From Sciurus carolinensis (taxonomy: Eukaryota > Chordata > Mammalia > Rodentia > Sciuridae), in assembly GCF_902686445.1 (NCBI RefSeq), contig NC_062229.1, positions 6,047,503 through 6,111,502 on the forward strand: DNA of 64,000 nucleotides, written 5' to 3'. Position numbers and translations under genes: made by a program. Under the pieces are notes generated by a model. That model saw only the letters and a program-made list of their open reading frames with translations, did no database searches and was not told the origin of the DNA. Position 1 is the first letter of the stretch; each line of letters begins with the position of its first letter. Below, piece after piece: positions 34,145 through 46,568 of this stretch.

Positions 34145-36370
34145 TGAACTGAGAATTGTTTAGCAATGATAATTTTGAACTCTCCAGAGGCAGCCACAGA
34201 GATAGGTCATGACAACCAACACAGCAGCCAAACACACCGAGTCTTTGCAAATTATTGAGTGTACTTGATGTGTCCATGACATGTAATCCTGGGTCCATGG
34301 GGTGGATAGGTCCATGAATTAGCTCATCTGTAATTGATGATCTTTCTGATGCTTATGAGCATACAATGTTGGAGACTATGGACCTAGAATATGGATATGC
34401 TAAGTTTACTCTTCTCTACTTTCTTTTCTGTACAAGGCATGGAAAAATTCTAAAGGAAAATCATTATCTTATACTTTGTTATAATCTCATCACTTGGTAT
34501 GTATGAAAAATGTTTGGTGTCCAAGAAAGGGAATCGAAGTTAGTGGAAGCTAAGAGAGAAGAAATGAAGGGAGAAAGTAAGCAAGGAATGCATTTTAATA
34601 TTCTCCTTAGTGCAAGTCGCATGGAGAAGAGTTGTTTTTTTTTTTTTTTTAAGCACTGGGTTCTAATGTTTAGAGTTATTAGATTCATTTAGATTGATTG
34701 TTAAAATACATTTTGCAGTTCCTCATACCCAGAGCTGATCATCATCAACAGCTAGCTCTATAGCAGTACCAAGAATTATCATAACTACCAAGTTCCAGTG
34801 TTATAGCTTTGTTGCTTCTCAAGAAAATCCTGATTTCATAAAATTTCTACCCCATCTTTCCTAGAATATTCACCAGCAACATGGAATCCACAAACCAAAC
34901 AGCTGTCTCAGAATTCCTTCTACAGTGATTCACAGACAACCCAGCTCTGCAGCCCCTTGTCTTCAGCATGTTCCTGTCCACGTACCTGGTTACCATCCTG
35001 GGAAACCTGCTCCTCATAATGGCTATCAGTTCAGACTCCCACCCCCACAAGCTCATGTATTTCTTTCTCTGCAGTCTCTCCTTCAATGACATCTGTATAA
35101 GCACAACCATATTCCCCAAGATGCTGGTGAATAACCTGAGACAGGATCAAAGCATCACCTACACAGGCTGTCTCACCCAGGTTGGCTTGGTAGTAGTTTC
35201 TGCATATTGGGAAAATTTTCTGCTTGCAGTGATGACCTATGACTGCTATGTGGCCATTTGTCACCCCCTGAGGTACACAGTCATCATGAAGCCCTGCCTC
35301 TGCGTCCTGCTGGTTCTGATCTCCCTGTTTGTTAGTATCATGCATTCCCTCCTCTACACTCCACACTGCAGCTGTCCTTTGGCACAGAGCTGGAGATCCC
35401 CCAATTCTTCTGTGAACTTGCTTATGTCATTGAGCTCTTCTGTTCTGACACCTTCACTGATAACCTCATAATACTTATTGCAGTGTGTGTATTTGCTGGT
35501 GTTCTCTTTCTGGAACCATTTTCCATTATGTTCACATTATGTCCTCTGTCTTCAGAATGCCCTCATCAGAAGGAATGCATAAAGCCTTTTCCACCTGTGG
35601 GTCTCACCTGTATGTTGTCTCCTTGTTCTATGGCTCAGGTGCGGGTATGTACATTAGCTCTGTGGTGACTGATTCATCCAGACAGACAGCAGTGGCTTCA
35701 GTGATGTACTCTGTGGTCCCTCAAATGCTGAACCTCTTTTTCTATAGCCTGCCGAATAGGGACATTAAGGAAACCTTGAAGAATCTCATGATTAGAACAG
35801 TTTCTCTCTAGTGATATCACTGCTTGAATTCGGTTTTCTAGAATGAGACAAAGTGAAAGGATTCCTTGTGGGCCATAATACCTGACATTTCCATTGCTGC
35901 TTTTTTTCTAAAATGGTGAAACATAATAATGTCCATGTGTATATAACATCGCTTCAAACCTGACTTTACTTTTTCTCTAGCTCTGTACTAATTACACTCG
36001 ATTTTAATTCTCTAAACACAATTTTTTCCTCGAGTTTCATAGAGGAAGAGACTGTGAGATTGATTCCTGCTTTGGGAAATTTTGTTCTGGCACACTTTTT
36101 TAGAAAAAGGCAAGTAGGTGAAGTTGAGCAGGTGGAAAACATTTAATCATCATTGGGTTCTTGAATAAGGTGCAGATATCTCCTGGTCCTAGGCTTGTGA
36201 GGTCATACTAGCTAAGTGCATTTCTGCTGGAACTTCATGTTGGTCTTTGGTTTTGCACAGTTCTGTGATGTTTGACAAATGATAAGATCTCCAAACTTCA
36301 CCTTATTGCTTTGGTTTGGGGTTCTATTTTAGTAATCAGTTATGGAAAAATCTCAGAAAGTAGCATTGTA
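34145..36370. repeat. Segmental duplication, OR unit copy A (partner 59093-61325)
   Basis: It aligns in direct orientation with 59093-61325 through the upstream flank, the whole coding exon and about 550 bp of 3' flank. Examples are the shared TTTGCAGTTCCTCATA segment before the exon and GTGCATTTCTGCTGGAACTT after it. The similarity ends shortly before the full-length L1 at 36489. Confidence 0.85.
34881..35811 (+). pseudogene. Olfactory receptor family 7-like pseudogene
   Basis: This is a full-length coding-exon copy with a normal ATG and an N-terminal NQT glycosylation site. It is interrupted by TGA at codon 16 (34926-34928), just where LLLG is expected. A frameshift lies in the TM4-TM5 loop (about 35355-35385), where about ten bases are lost compared with 59823-60758. 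Another lies in TM5 near 35505-35530. The TM6-TM7 part then reads openly to TAG at 35809-35811. DRY reads DCY. An acceptor-like AG is at 34863-34864; the 5' exon would be F1 (28372-28595). Non-functional duplicate of the receptor at 59823. Confidence 0.95.
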
Positions 36371-37392
36371 TCCTGACAATCTAATGGGTATGAAACATAG
36401 CAATTCATTTCCATTTCTCTTTTGATGAAGTTCAGAGTCCCTTTACATAGAAGGGGTCATGTTTCTCTCTTATGAAAAGATATGTGTGGGCCATTTGCCT
36501 GCCTCTCGCATCCATCGCCTGCCTTACACCTATCCATCTCCCAATGCACAAGGTTCACTTCCCGATCATCCGACAACAGTCAGCAAACTGACCACCAACA
36601 GCCAGGGGAGCACCGGCTGCCTACTGCTGCCTGGAAGGTCACTGTTACAGCACCTGCAGGACCTCCAGTTGACCACATCCACACCCCGAGTTGCAGCTCC
36701 CCATTTGCCAACACATTTGGAAGTCAGAGCGGCCACATGGATAATCCTGGAAGTCATAGCTCCAATCTTTAGGTGGGCAAAACCCATCCTGAGACGCCTG
36801 CAGGAGACTAGAAGCTCAATATCAGGTACCTCTCCTGCATCAGGCTACTAAAGACTGGGAGGTTTTATTACTATATGACTGTTATGCTGTAGATTTTCTT
36901 TTTTCTCCTTATTGAAAAATTTTAAGTTCTTATTTCTTTACTTTTCTTGCTCTCTTTTCCTTTTGTTTACCTGTTCCTCAGAGTCTCTTTCTCCCTTTTT
37001 TGCATGCTAATATCCAATTTCTTTTGATTACACTCTCACCCTTTCTATTATCTAGAACTTCTGTATATTCTTTTCTTATCCCATTAACAGCCACATTCTA
37101 CATCCCTCTGCATCCTCTTTGTCCTCCATTAGAAATGGCAGACCTTATTGCAAATCTGTTTGTTTTACTGAAGATAATATTTGAACTCATTCTGTTTATT
37201 ATGACAATTTTGTTATTGTCCTCATAGGGGCTATTTGGTCTAGGATTGCATAGTGTCTGAAATGGGTCCTGCTCATACTGATCTCACATTAAAGAAAAGG
37301 TTTTGGAAACCTATAGGGCCACTATAAGCCTATAGGTTGAAATCTGCAATATCCCAGATCTGCACTGCTAGAGGGGAAAATACGTGAACAAC

Positions 37393-38409
37393 ATGAAAAA
37401 ACAAGGGAAGAAAATGTTCAAACAAATCTAGATTCTATATTAATAGAATCCAATGACAGTATGGTAGAAGAAATGTCAAAAAAGGACTTCAGATTATACA
37501 TGATTAAGATGATTCGTGAAGCAAAGCATGAGATAAGAGAGCAAATGAAGGCAATGAATGATAATACCAATAAGCTGACAGAGCACTTGCAGGAAGCAAA
37601 AGATCATATCAACAAAGAGGTAAAGATTCTCAAAAAACAAACAAACAAACAAACAAACAGAAATCCTTAAAATGAAGGAAACAATAAACCACATAAAAAA
37701 CTCAATGGAAAGCATCACCAAAGACTAGACCACTTGGAAGACAGAACCTCAGACAATGAAGACAAATATTTAATCTTGAAAATAAAGTTGCCCAAACAGA
37801 GAAGATGACAAGAAATCATGAAAATAATCTCCAAGAACTATGAGACATCATGAAAAGACCAAATTATGAATTATAGAGATTGAGGAAGGCACAGAGATAC
37901 AAACCAAAGGAATGAACAACCTATTCTATTAAATAATATCATAAAATTTCCCAAACCTGAAGAAGGAAATGGAAAATCAAATACAAGAGGCTTACAAAAC
38001 ACCAAATGCACAAAATCACAAGGTACACACCAAGGCACATTATAATGAAAATGCCTAACATTCAAAATAAAGATAAGATTTTGAAGGCCGTGAGAGAAAA
38101 GCATCTTACTACATATAGGGGGAGACCAATATGGATATCAGCCTACTTTGCAACCAAGATTCTAAAGGGCAGAGGGCCTGGAACAACCTATTTCAGACTC
38201 TGAAAGAACATGATTGCAAACCAAGAATCCTTTACCCAGCAAAACTAACATTCAGATTTGAAGATGAAATAAAATCTTTCCATGATAAACAAAAGTTAAA
38301 AGAATTTACAAATAGAAAGCCTACGCTACAGAATGTTCTCAAAAAAATATTCCATGAGGAGGAAATGAAAAACAACAACGGAGGTCAGCAAAGGGAGGAA
38401 CTACCTTAG
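37393..38409 (+). pseudogene. L1 ORF1 (RNA-binding chaperone), broken
   Basis: It begins with an ATG at about 37393 followed by a Lys-rich N-terminus; a stop follows within about ten codons. The coiled-coil part is open at 37461-37670 and ends in a CAAA microsatellite that encodes NKQTNKQTN. The central RRM-like part (38006-38203) and the C-terminal domain with RILYPAKLTF and DKQKLKEF (38131-38409) are in different frames. L1 ORF1p trimerises and packages L1 RNA. The C-terminal sequence reminds me of HAL1-type ORF1. Not expected to be functional. Confidence 0.8.
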
Positions 38410-38466
38410 AGTAAAACCACTCAAAGGAGAAACCGAGCCAAGTTAAAAATCAAAAATAAGCCCAAA

Positions 38467-41400
38467 TGACTGGGAATACGAATCATATCTCAATAATAAC
38501 CCTGAACGTTAATGGCCTAAACTCATCAATCAGAAGACATAGAATGGCAGAAATGATTAAACAGAAAGACCCAACAATATGCTGCCTGCAGGAGACTCAT
38601 CTCATAGAAAAGGATATCCACAGACTAAAGGTGAAAGGATGGGAGAAATCCTACCATGCACATGGACTCAGTAAAAATGCGGGAGTTTCCCTCCTTATAT
38701 CAGATAAAGTGAACTTCAAGTCAAAGTTAGTCAGAAGGGATAAAGAAGGACATTTCATACTGATTAAGGGAAACATAAATCAGGAAGACATAACGATAGT
38801 AAATATTTATGCCCCAAACAATGGTGCATCCCTGTACATCAAACAAATCCTTCTCAATTTCAGGAATCACATAGGCCACAACACAATAATTCTGGGTGAC
38901 TTCAACACAACACTGTCACCACTATATAGATCTTCCAACAAAAACCAAAAGAAACCATAGAACTCAATAACACAATCAATAGCCTAGACTTAATAGACAT
39001 ATATAGAATATTCCTTCCATCAACGAGCGGACTCACTTTCTTCACAGCAGCACATGGAATCATCTCGAAAATAGACCATATGTTATGCCACAAAGCAGCC
39101 CTTAGGAAATGCAAAAAAATACAGATACAGTCTTGTGTTCTATCCAATCATAATGAACTGAGAGTAGAAATCAATGCCAAAATAAAAAAGAGAAATTACT
39201 CCAACACCTGGAGACTAAATAATATGCTATTGAATGAAACATGGATAACAGAAAACATCAGGGAGGAGACAACAAAATTCTTAGAGGTCAATGAGAATGA
39301 CACTACAACATATCAAAATCTCTGGGACACCATGAAAGAAAGGAGTATTAAGAGGAAAATTCATTGCATGGAGCGCATTACAGAAAAGAATGAAAAGGCA
39401 ACAACCTAAAAGTTCAGCTCAAAACCCTAAGAAAAGAGGAACAGAATAACAGCAAAAGTAGTAGAAGAAAGGAAATAATTAAAATTAGAGCTGAAATCAA
39501 TGAAATTGAAACAAAAGAAACAATTCAAAAAATTGACAAAACAAAAAGTTGGTTCTTTCAAAAAGTAAACAAAAAAGACAAACCCTTAGCCATACTAACA
39601 AAAAGAAGGAGAGAGAAGCCTCAAATTACTAAAATTTGTGTTGAAAAAGGAAATATCACAACAGAGACCACTGAGATACAGAACATAATGAGAAGCTACT
39701 TTGAAAAGCTGTATTCCAACAAAATAGAAACTACTGAACATATTGACAAATTTCTAGAGACATATGCTCCTCCCAAACTGAACCAGGAGGACATACATAA
39801 TTTAAACAGATCAATATCAAGCAATGAAATAGAAGAAGCCATTAAAAAACAACCATCCAAGAAAAGCCCGGGACCAGATGGATTCTCAGGCGTGTTCTAC
39901 AAGACCTTCAAAGAAGAACTCACTCCAATACTTCTCATGTATTCCAGGAAATAGAAAAGGAGGATACCCAACCAAACTCATTCTATGAAGCTAATATCAC
40001 CCTCATACACAGACCAAGCAAGGACACATCAAGGAAAGAAAATTTTAGACCAATATCCTTGATGAATATAGATGCAAATATCCTTAACATAATATTGGCA
40101 AACTGTATCCAAAAACATATTAAGAAAATTGTGAACCACGATCAAGTGGGATTCATCCCTGGAATGCAAGGATGGTTTAACATCCGTTAATCAATAAACA
40201 TAATCCATCATATCAATAGTCTTAAAGATAAGAATCATATGGTTATTTCAATTGACACGGAAAAAGCATTCAACAAAATACAACACTCCTTCATGCTCAA
40301 AACACTAGGAAAAATAGGGATAGTAGGAACATACCTGAACATTGTAAAGGCTATTTATACTAAGCCCATGGCCAACATTATTCTAAATGGAGAAAAACTG
40401 AAACCATTCCCTTTGAAAACAGGAACAAGACAGGGATGTCCTCTTTCACCACTTCTATTCAACATTGTCCTCGAAACTCTAGCCAGAGCAATTAGGCACA
40501 CTAAAGAAATTAAAGGGATATGAATAGGAAAAGAGGAACTTAAGCTGTCACTAGTTGTGGATGACATGATTCTATATTTAGAGTATCCAAAAACCTCTTC
40601 CAGAAAACTTCTAGACCTCATCAATGAATTCAGCAAAATAGCATGCTATAAAATCAACGCATATAAATCTAAAGCATTTTTAAACACAAGCGACGAAACA
40701 GCTGAAAGGAAATGAGGAAAACAACTCCATTTGCAATAGCCTCCAAAAAAAAAATAACCAAATAGGTAAAAGATTTCTACAATGAACACTAAAAAACATT
40801 GAAGAATGAAATTAAGGAAGACCTTAGAAGATGGAAAGATCTCCCATGTTCTTGGATAGTTAGAATTAATATTGTCAAAATGCCCATACTTTCAAAAGTG
40901 CCATACAGATTCAATGCAATTCCAATTAAAATCCCAATGATGTACCTTACAGAAAGAGAGCAAGCAATCATGAAATTCATCTGGAAGAATGAGAATCCCA
41001 GAATAACTAAAGCAATCCTTAGCAGGAAGAATGAAACAGGGGTATCACAATAACAGAATTTCAACTATACTACAAAGCAATAGTAACATAAAAGGCATGG
41101 TATTGTCACCAAAATAGACAGATAGATCAATGGTACAGAATAGAGGACGTCGACACAAACCCAAATAAACACAATTTTCTCATACTAGACAAAGGTGCCA
41201 AAAATATGCAATGGAGAAAAGATAGCCTCTTCAACAAATGGTGCTGGGAAAACTGGAAAACCATATGCAACAGAATGAAATTAAACCCCTCTCTCTCAAC
41301 CTGCACAAAAATCAACTCACAGTGGATCAAGACCTCGGAATCAGACCAGAGAACCTGCATCTTATAGAAGAAAAATAGGTCCACATCTTCACCTTGTCGG

Positions 41401-42238
41401 CTTAGGATCAGTCTTCCTTAACAGAAATCCCAAAGCACATGAAATAAAAGCAAGAATCAATAACTGGGATAGATTCAAACTAAATAGCTTTCTCTCAGCA
41501 AAGGAAACTATCAGAAATGCAAAGAGAGAGACTACAGAGTGGGAGAATATTTTTGCCCTTCATACTTCAGATAGAACGCTAATTTTCAGAATATATGAAG
41601 AACTCAAAAAACTCTACTCCAAGAATACAAATAACCCAATCAACAAATGGGCTAAGGATATGAACAGACGCTTCACAGAAGAAGATCTACAAGCAATCAA
41701 CAAACATATGAAAAAAATGTTTAACATCTTTAGTAATAAGAGAAATTCAAATCAAAACTACACTGAGATTCCATCTCACCCCAATTAGAATGGCAATTAT
41801 CCAGAATACAAACAACAACAGGTGTTGGAGAGGATGTGGGGGAAAAGGTTCACTCATACATTGCTGGTGGGGCTGCAAGTTAGTGCAGCCACTCTGGAAA
41901 GCAGTGTGGAGATTCCTTAGAAAACTTGGAATGGACCCACCATTTGACCTAGCTATCCCACTCCTTGGCCTATACCAAAGGATTTACAATCAGCATACTA
42001 CAGAGATACAACCACATCAATGTTCATAACCGCTCAATTTGCAATAACCAGATTGTGGAACCAACCTAGATGTCCATCAATTGATGAATGGATAACGAAA
42101 CTGTGGTATACATATACAATGGAATATTACTCAGCTATAAAGAATAATAAAATTATGGCATTTGCAGGCAAATGGATGAAATTGGAGAATAGCATGCTAA
42201 GTGAGATCAGCCAATCTCAAAAAATCAAAGACAAATGA
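38467..42238 (+). pseudogene. L1 ORF2 (endonuclease and reverse transcriptase), broken
   Basis: The endonuclease domain begins near ITLNVNGLN and shows QETH, NIYAPNN and GDFN. The frame breaks at about 38945, and the later SDH motif reads SNH, losing a catalytic Asp. The RT domain is open at 40239-40523 ([21 protein letters not shown]) but stops just before the active site. That site survives as VVDD at 40555-40566. The Cys-rich C-terminal end is at 41790-42238. The protein would nick DNA and prime reverse transcription; this copy cannot. Confidence 0.88.
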
Positions 42239-42497
42239 TCTTGCTGATAAGGGGAAGATGACACATAATGGGGGGTGGGGGAGAAGAAAGGAGGAAGGAG
42301 GGACTGTATAGAGGGGGAAAAGAGGTGGGCGGGGTGTTGGGAGGGGACAAAATAAGAGAATGAATCAAACACCATTACTCTATGTAAATGTATGATTACA
42401 CAAATGGTATGCTGTTACTGCATGTACCAACAGAAACAACATATATCTCATTTGTTTACAATAAAAATAAATTTAAAAAGTAGAAAAGATATGTGTG

Positions 42498-43170
42498 TAT
42501 TATATTTCCACTGAATCTTATCCATCTTAAAATTAATTACTCATGTTTTTTATAATTGTAATTGTAGTTGTTTTATTTGTATTTATTGAAAGTTTATTTT
42601 TCATGTACATGTCTCTTTTTGCATTTGTGTAGTACATGTCTACAAATGCTTACATTTATTTCAAGTTCCCAATTACAGTCTACATTCACTACTTAGTTTG
42701 CCACTCGGAATTAATTTTAATTCTGTTTGTGATGTTAATAATACCATGCATACCATCAATCTAGCCAGGAAGCCAGCACAGGTTTGGCTCCATTGCTTCT
42801 GGGTGGCTTTTCTGAAACTTTCAGCTCTTTTAAGTCCATGTACCTGAGTCCAGGCAGTGTCTACCATCTGTTCACCCACACTCCCCTAACCTTGAAGCAA
42901 CACTTTGCCTTTAAGCACCTAAGTTCTTCTAGTACTTTTAGCCTTTATTGCCTGAACATGGTAAATTCTTCCGAATGGACATAAATCTGTTGAACTCCTT
43001 GGTTTCAACCCAAGCACACTTTATTTTACAGTTAATTTTGTGGTATGTAGGAAAATGTATCTTGCTTTATAAAAGGAACTTGTACATTTGTTTTATCATG
43101 TATTTGGTGTCAATGGGGGCAAGACAGTATAGGCTGACATAATAATGCCATTTTCACTCAATTGTGAGAT
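42498..43170. other. Intergenic, nothing recognised
   Basis: A/T-rich flank beyond the L1. Short frames lack support. Confidence 0.45.
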
Positions 43171-43213
43171 TTTATATATATATATATATATATATATGAA
43201 CATATATATATAA
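43171..43213. repeat. (AT)n simple repeat
   Basis: Alternating AT of about 25 bases, a GAAC interruption and a second short AT run. Confidence 0.9.
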
Positions 43214-43989
43214 AACACTATTGAATAACAAATTTCTTATAGAAAGATTTATCATGCAGTGAAATATATCTATAAATGTTAGAAAATACAGAATTCACTT
43301 CAGATAAAAATTTAACTAAGTACTAGCACACAGTACTGTCTTCATTATTACTTATAATTGAAATCTCATTATGTGGATGTGGAGGAAAGAAAAAAGTAGC
43401 ATACACCTTCCTGGTCAGTGTTGTCATAATTTCTCATAACTACATTGAAAATCTAGTCATAAGTTAAACCCATGATCTCCCATGTGAAGAACATCTTTTT
43501 TTCGGAAACGATTGTGTTGAAATTTGAAAAGGTGGTGATGAAACTCTAAACAGGGACAATGCACATATCTCTATTGATCACTATCAGGACTGAATACAGA
43601 TAGTACATTAGAGTCTGCTGCACTAAATACACAGAATGAAGATAAATTCTCAGGGAACATTCAGAAACTTATACGGAGAAATTCCTCTGTGTGTTGGCAT
43701 TTTTACAACCTTTGCTGTATTTGTAAATCTATTTGCATACCCGCATACAAGACTATGCTGGTTTATCTCAAGATAGCTTCAGGCTTCAGATATGCCATTG
43801 CTTGTATCTAAAACTGATCTCTGAAATCAGTGAGAGAAGGGGGACATGTGTGTGTGGGAGGGACAAGAAATGGAAGCCAATAGACAGGTGCCAAGAGGTG
43901 GATGAGTACCCTGGCTTGGCAAAGCAAGGGATCAGCCATCCTAACTTTCCCTTCTAGATTACTGGTCATGAAGGATTTGCATTTCCTTA
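43214..43989. repeat. OR upstream cassette, similar to about 51950-52560
   Basis: Shared ordered blocks include an AACCCATGAT segment (43468 and 52246) and TCTCTATTGATCA (43569 and 52346). The similarity is moderate and broken by small indels. It runs up to module E3, whereas the partner has no recognisable E-type exon. Confidence 0.5.
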
Positions 43990-44243
43990 GGATCCAGATC
44001 ACAGTAACAACATTTGCCTGACAAGGAGTTTTGGAGATTGAGGCCCCAGGGACACAAGAACTACAGATATTCTGTGCATGACCAGTCAGAAAACAAACAA
44101 TAGCTGAGTGTCCCTCAGAGATTATGTCTGTAACACAGAGCTCAGCGCTGCACTGACCCTTTGCCTTTGAGAAGACAGATCTTCTGTGTCCACCCAGCAT
44201 TCAGGGGAGAAGACAGACATCTTCCCACAATGACACCAGCCAG
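43990..44243 (+). promoter_or_regulatory. OR 5'-exon/promoter module E3 with splice donor
   Basis: It runs from GGATCC (43990-43995) to AGCCAG followed by GTAACC, a good donor with GT at 44244-44245. The palindrome CCCCAGGGA is at 44044-44052. It is the plus-strand counterpart of E1 and E2, and the following intron-like block (to about 44740) also matches. It lies 4.4 kb upstream of the acceptor of the intact receptor at 48628. This makes it the best candidate 5' exon for that gene, because module F3 between them has lost its donor. The minus-strand frame at 43808-44200 is a shadow. Confidence 0.6.
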
Positions 44244-44740
44244 GTAACCCACGGTCTCTTAGACTAGGCTTTGGAGGTGAGGCAAGAGTCCACTACAGTT
44301 TCATCCTGGTGAAGCTGTGAGGAAAAGCCATGTAGAAGGTGCTGGAAACTGAGTCCCCCATAGGGCCCTTTCCCAGCTGCCATCATTGATACAGCTTCTT
44401 TGGCTCCATCACGAAATTCCTCAGTGAAACTCTGATTCACCTAGTCTCCTCCCTCTGTATAAGGGCAGCAAACTTTTTGTTCTTGAGCAAGAATTCTGTC
44501 TCTCTCAAACAGAATTACAATTGTGGTGGCAGAGGGGACAGGAGTCGGTTGACTTCCCCTTTTCTCTCCTCCCATACCTCCCTGCAGGACTTTGATGTCC
44601 TCTCTGTATGCTGGCAATGAGGGACCTGGGGGAAGGACGCACAGGCCAGGCTGACCCAGCAGGCTTCCTTCGTCTAAACAGTTCCTCTTTATGAAAACAC
44701 AGAATATTTTGAATTAAAACTACAGCACAGAGACTATAAA
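44244..44740 (+). other. OR intron block downstream of E3
   Basis: It aligns with the same-side sequence after E1 and E2 and with the orphan block at 24950-25430 (GAATATTTTGAATTAAAACT near 44702). Shared only as non-coding sequence. Confidence 0.55.
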
Positions 44741-46337
44741 AACAATAATGATCACTTACTCTTTCCCAATTTAACCACTTTGAAGTTCTACTATCTCAGC
44801 TCCATGTATCTTTATGCTATTTATGTACACTTTTTGAAGGTACGATTACACATTTCCCCTCCCTCCTCTCCTTCATTTCTCTGATGTCAGATCAACCTGA
44901 TGGATTCCCCTGTACAAGATTTCCTATAGCATATGTACCTATTTGTGTATGAAGTCTATAAAGGGGAAATGGCAAACACCATTAATATCAATCAGATAGA
45001 AAATGGATACATTCACAGCATTGTGTAACAGTCTTTGGTAGTTAACATCAATGAAGTAAAGAAAACCATCAAAATAAAATACACATTAAGTAAAAAAATC
45101 TACAATAAAATAAAGTGAACAGATGATCGTGTTCATTTGCAGTTTATACATGAAGTAGGCAATTACTTTAAAGCATAATACCAAAGCCCATGAAGGTCAA
45201 GGTGAAATCATGTACACCAAGGTAAAGCCTAGGTTCTGCTGTGGAGAGGCAAGAAGCAAATGATTTTTTTAAAGAAAAGCTTCAGGTCTGCATCTATTAT
45301 TGATTTCAACAGCAATACTTACAGTGAGGATGATGATGTTGTAAATTTAATAATTTGGTGGGTACCCAGCCAGTCCATATTATTTTCTGTTCTTTTCTAT
45401 GCCTGAACAACCCATAATAGGTACAGAGTACTCAAGCAGGTTTGCTAAATACTTAAAAAACTTCTCAGAAGTATCATTTTTGTAATTCACTTGATTTCTT
45501 CTGTAGATTTTCAACACTTGCAGAGATGCCTATGCTGAATTTTGTCACAAGACATCCACTGCCCCCTTATAATCTGTAGTTATAATCCTACAGTCCTTTT
45601 CTCTTTCTCTCCCATTTCTGTTTGCTCCAATGACCACTTCTCTCCTAGGCAGGACACACAAATCCCCAACAGAAGGGGTCACCATGAGGTCGCCAGGTGT
45701 CCAGCACAGTGCTGGATGATTTGGTCTGTCCATTTCTCATCATTGGAACAACCCCATCAAGTTTTATTATAGTGATGAAGATACTGTGTTCATCGACACA
45801 GTGGAAGGAAGCTGGTCACAGGGCACCTGCCCTTGAAGGGAGCATTGAGATTCCATTCCTTCCCTTTCCCTGATTTCATTTTCTGGCTGACATGAGTGAA
45901 CCTCTGCTATGCTCTGTCTCCATGATGTACCATTGTCACTGGCTGAAAGTAACGGGCCAAGTCAGCATAAAACAACACCTCTGAAGCCATCAGACAAAAT
46001 AAACCTCTCAGGTATGTGTTCCAGCAACAGAAAGCTAACTACCACAGTACTTCAGATAATATTTTAAAGTGTATTATTTATGCCCTTGTATACAGTACAT
46101 ACCTTCATCTTTAAAATTGAAGCAATCATCCTAACAACTTTAGATAAAAAGTGGCAGCTTCGTTTAGAACTTGAAAAGAGCACCGAAATTTACCAAAAGT
46201 GTAGTAGATTAGTGAGCAAGACCCAGGCAAAGCAACTGGGCAGAAAAAGTGGTGCTAACGTGGCCTCAGGGGTCAGGAATCAGTCACCCTGAATCCCTCA
46301 CTTCTGCAGAGTTGGTCTTCAAGGACGTGCCCTCTTG
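44741..46337. other. OR upstream cassette between E3 and F3
   Basis: Parts resemble 25950-26300 and 57070-57370 (45050-45370) and 27000-27420 and 57640-57950 (45490-45800). No gene is recognised. The short frames on both strands at 45542-45772 are opposite shadows of one another. Confidence 0.4.
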
Positions 46338-46568
46338 GGATCCGAATGTCAGTACAATAGCTGGTCTAATGAGGAGCTCTTGGTATTGAGCCCCAGGGAC
46401 ACAGAGACTGCAGGAGTCAGCCTGGGAACACCTCACTCAGCAGCCCTGTCCCAGCCAGGAAGCAGCACCTCGCCTCCTCCCAGAGACAAGCCTTCCTGAG
46501 TAGGATCTACTGACCCATGACGTCCGCCTGCAATTCCTGAAGATGCACCTTCTGTCTTCAATATCCAG
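46338..46568 (+). promoter_or_regulatory. OR 5'-exon/promoter module F3, splice donor lost
   Basis: It starts at GGATCC (46338-46343). The EBF-like palindrome CCCCAGGG is intact at 46391-46398. The expected donor after ATCCAG reads CTGAGA (46569-46574) instead of GTGAG, a GT-to-CT change. A possible replacement donor TAGGTAAAT lies about 40 bases downstream near 46604. It sits 2.3 kb downstream of E3. Confidence 0.5.

Larger units (their letters stand above)
36489..42482 (+). mobile_element. Full-length LINE-1 with 15-bp target-site duplication (L1 C)
   Basis: The element is about 6 kb: 5' UTR (36489 to about 37392), ORF1, a short spacer, ORF2 (38467-42238), 3' UTR and A-rich end. The flanks are GAAAAGATATGTGTG at both 36474-36488 and 42483-42497, an exact 15-bp duplication. 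This fixes both ends and shows it is not 5' truncated. The ORFs contain stops and shifts. The 130-codon frame at 36459-36851 is in the 5' UTR and is not a gene. It is head-to-head inverted with L1 B. Confidence 0.92.

Noticed and set aside
36459..36851. 130-codon ORF
   Set aside because: Mostly inside the 5' UTR of the full-length L1 and starts outside it.
43808..44200. 130-codon minus-strand ORF
   Set aside because: Antisense to the E3 module, and the frame is not kept in E1 or E2.
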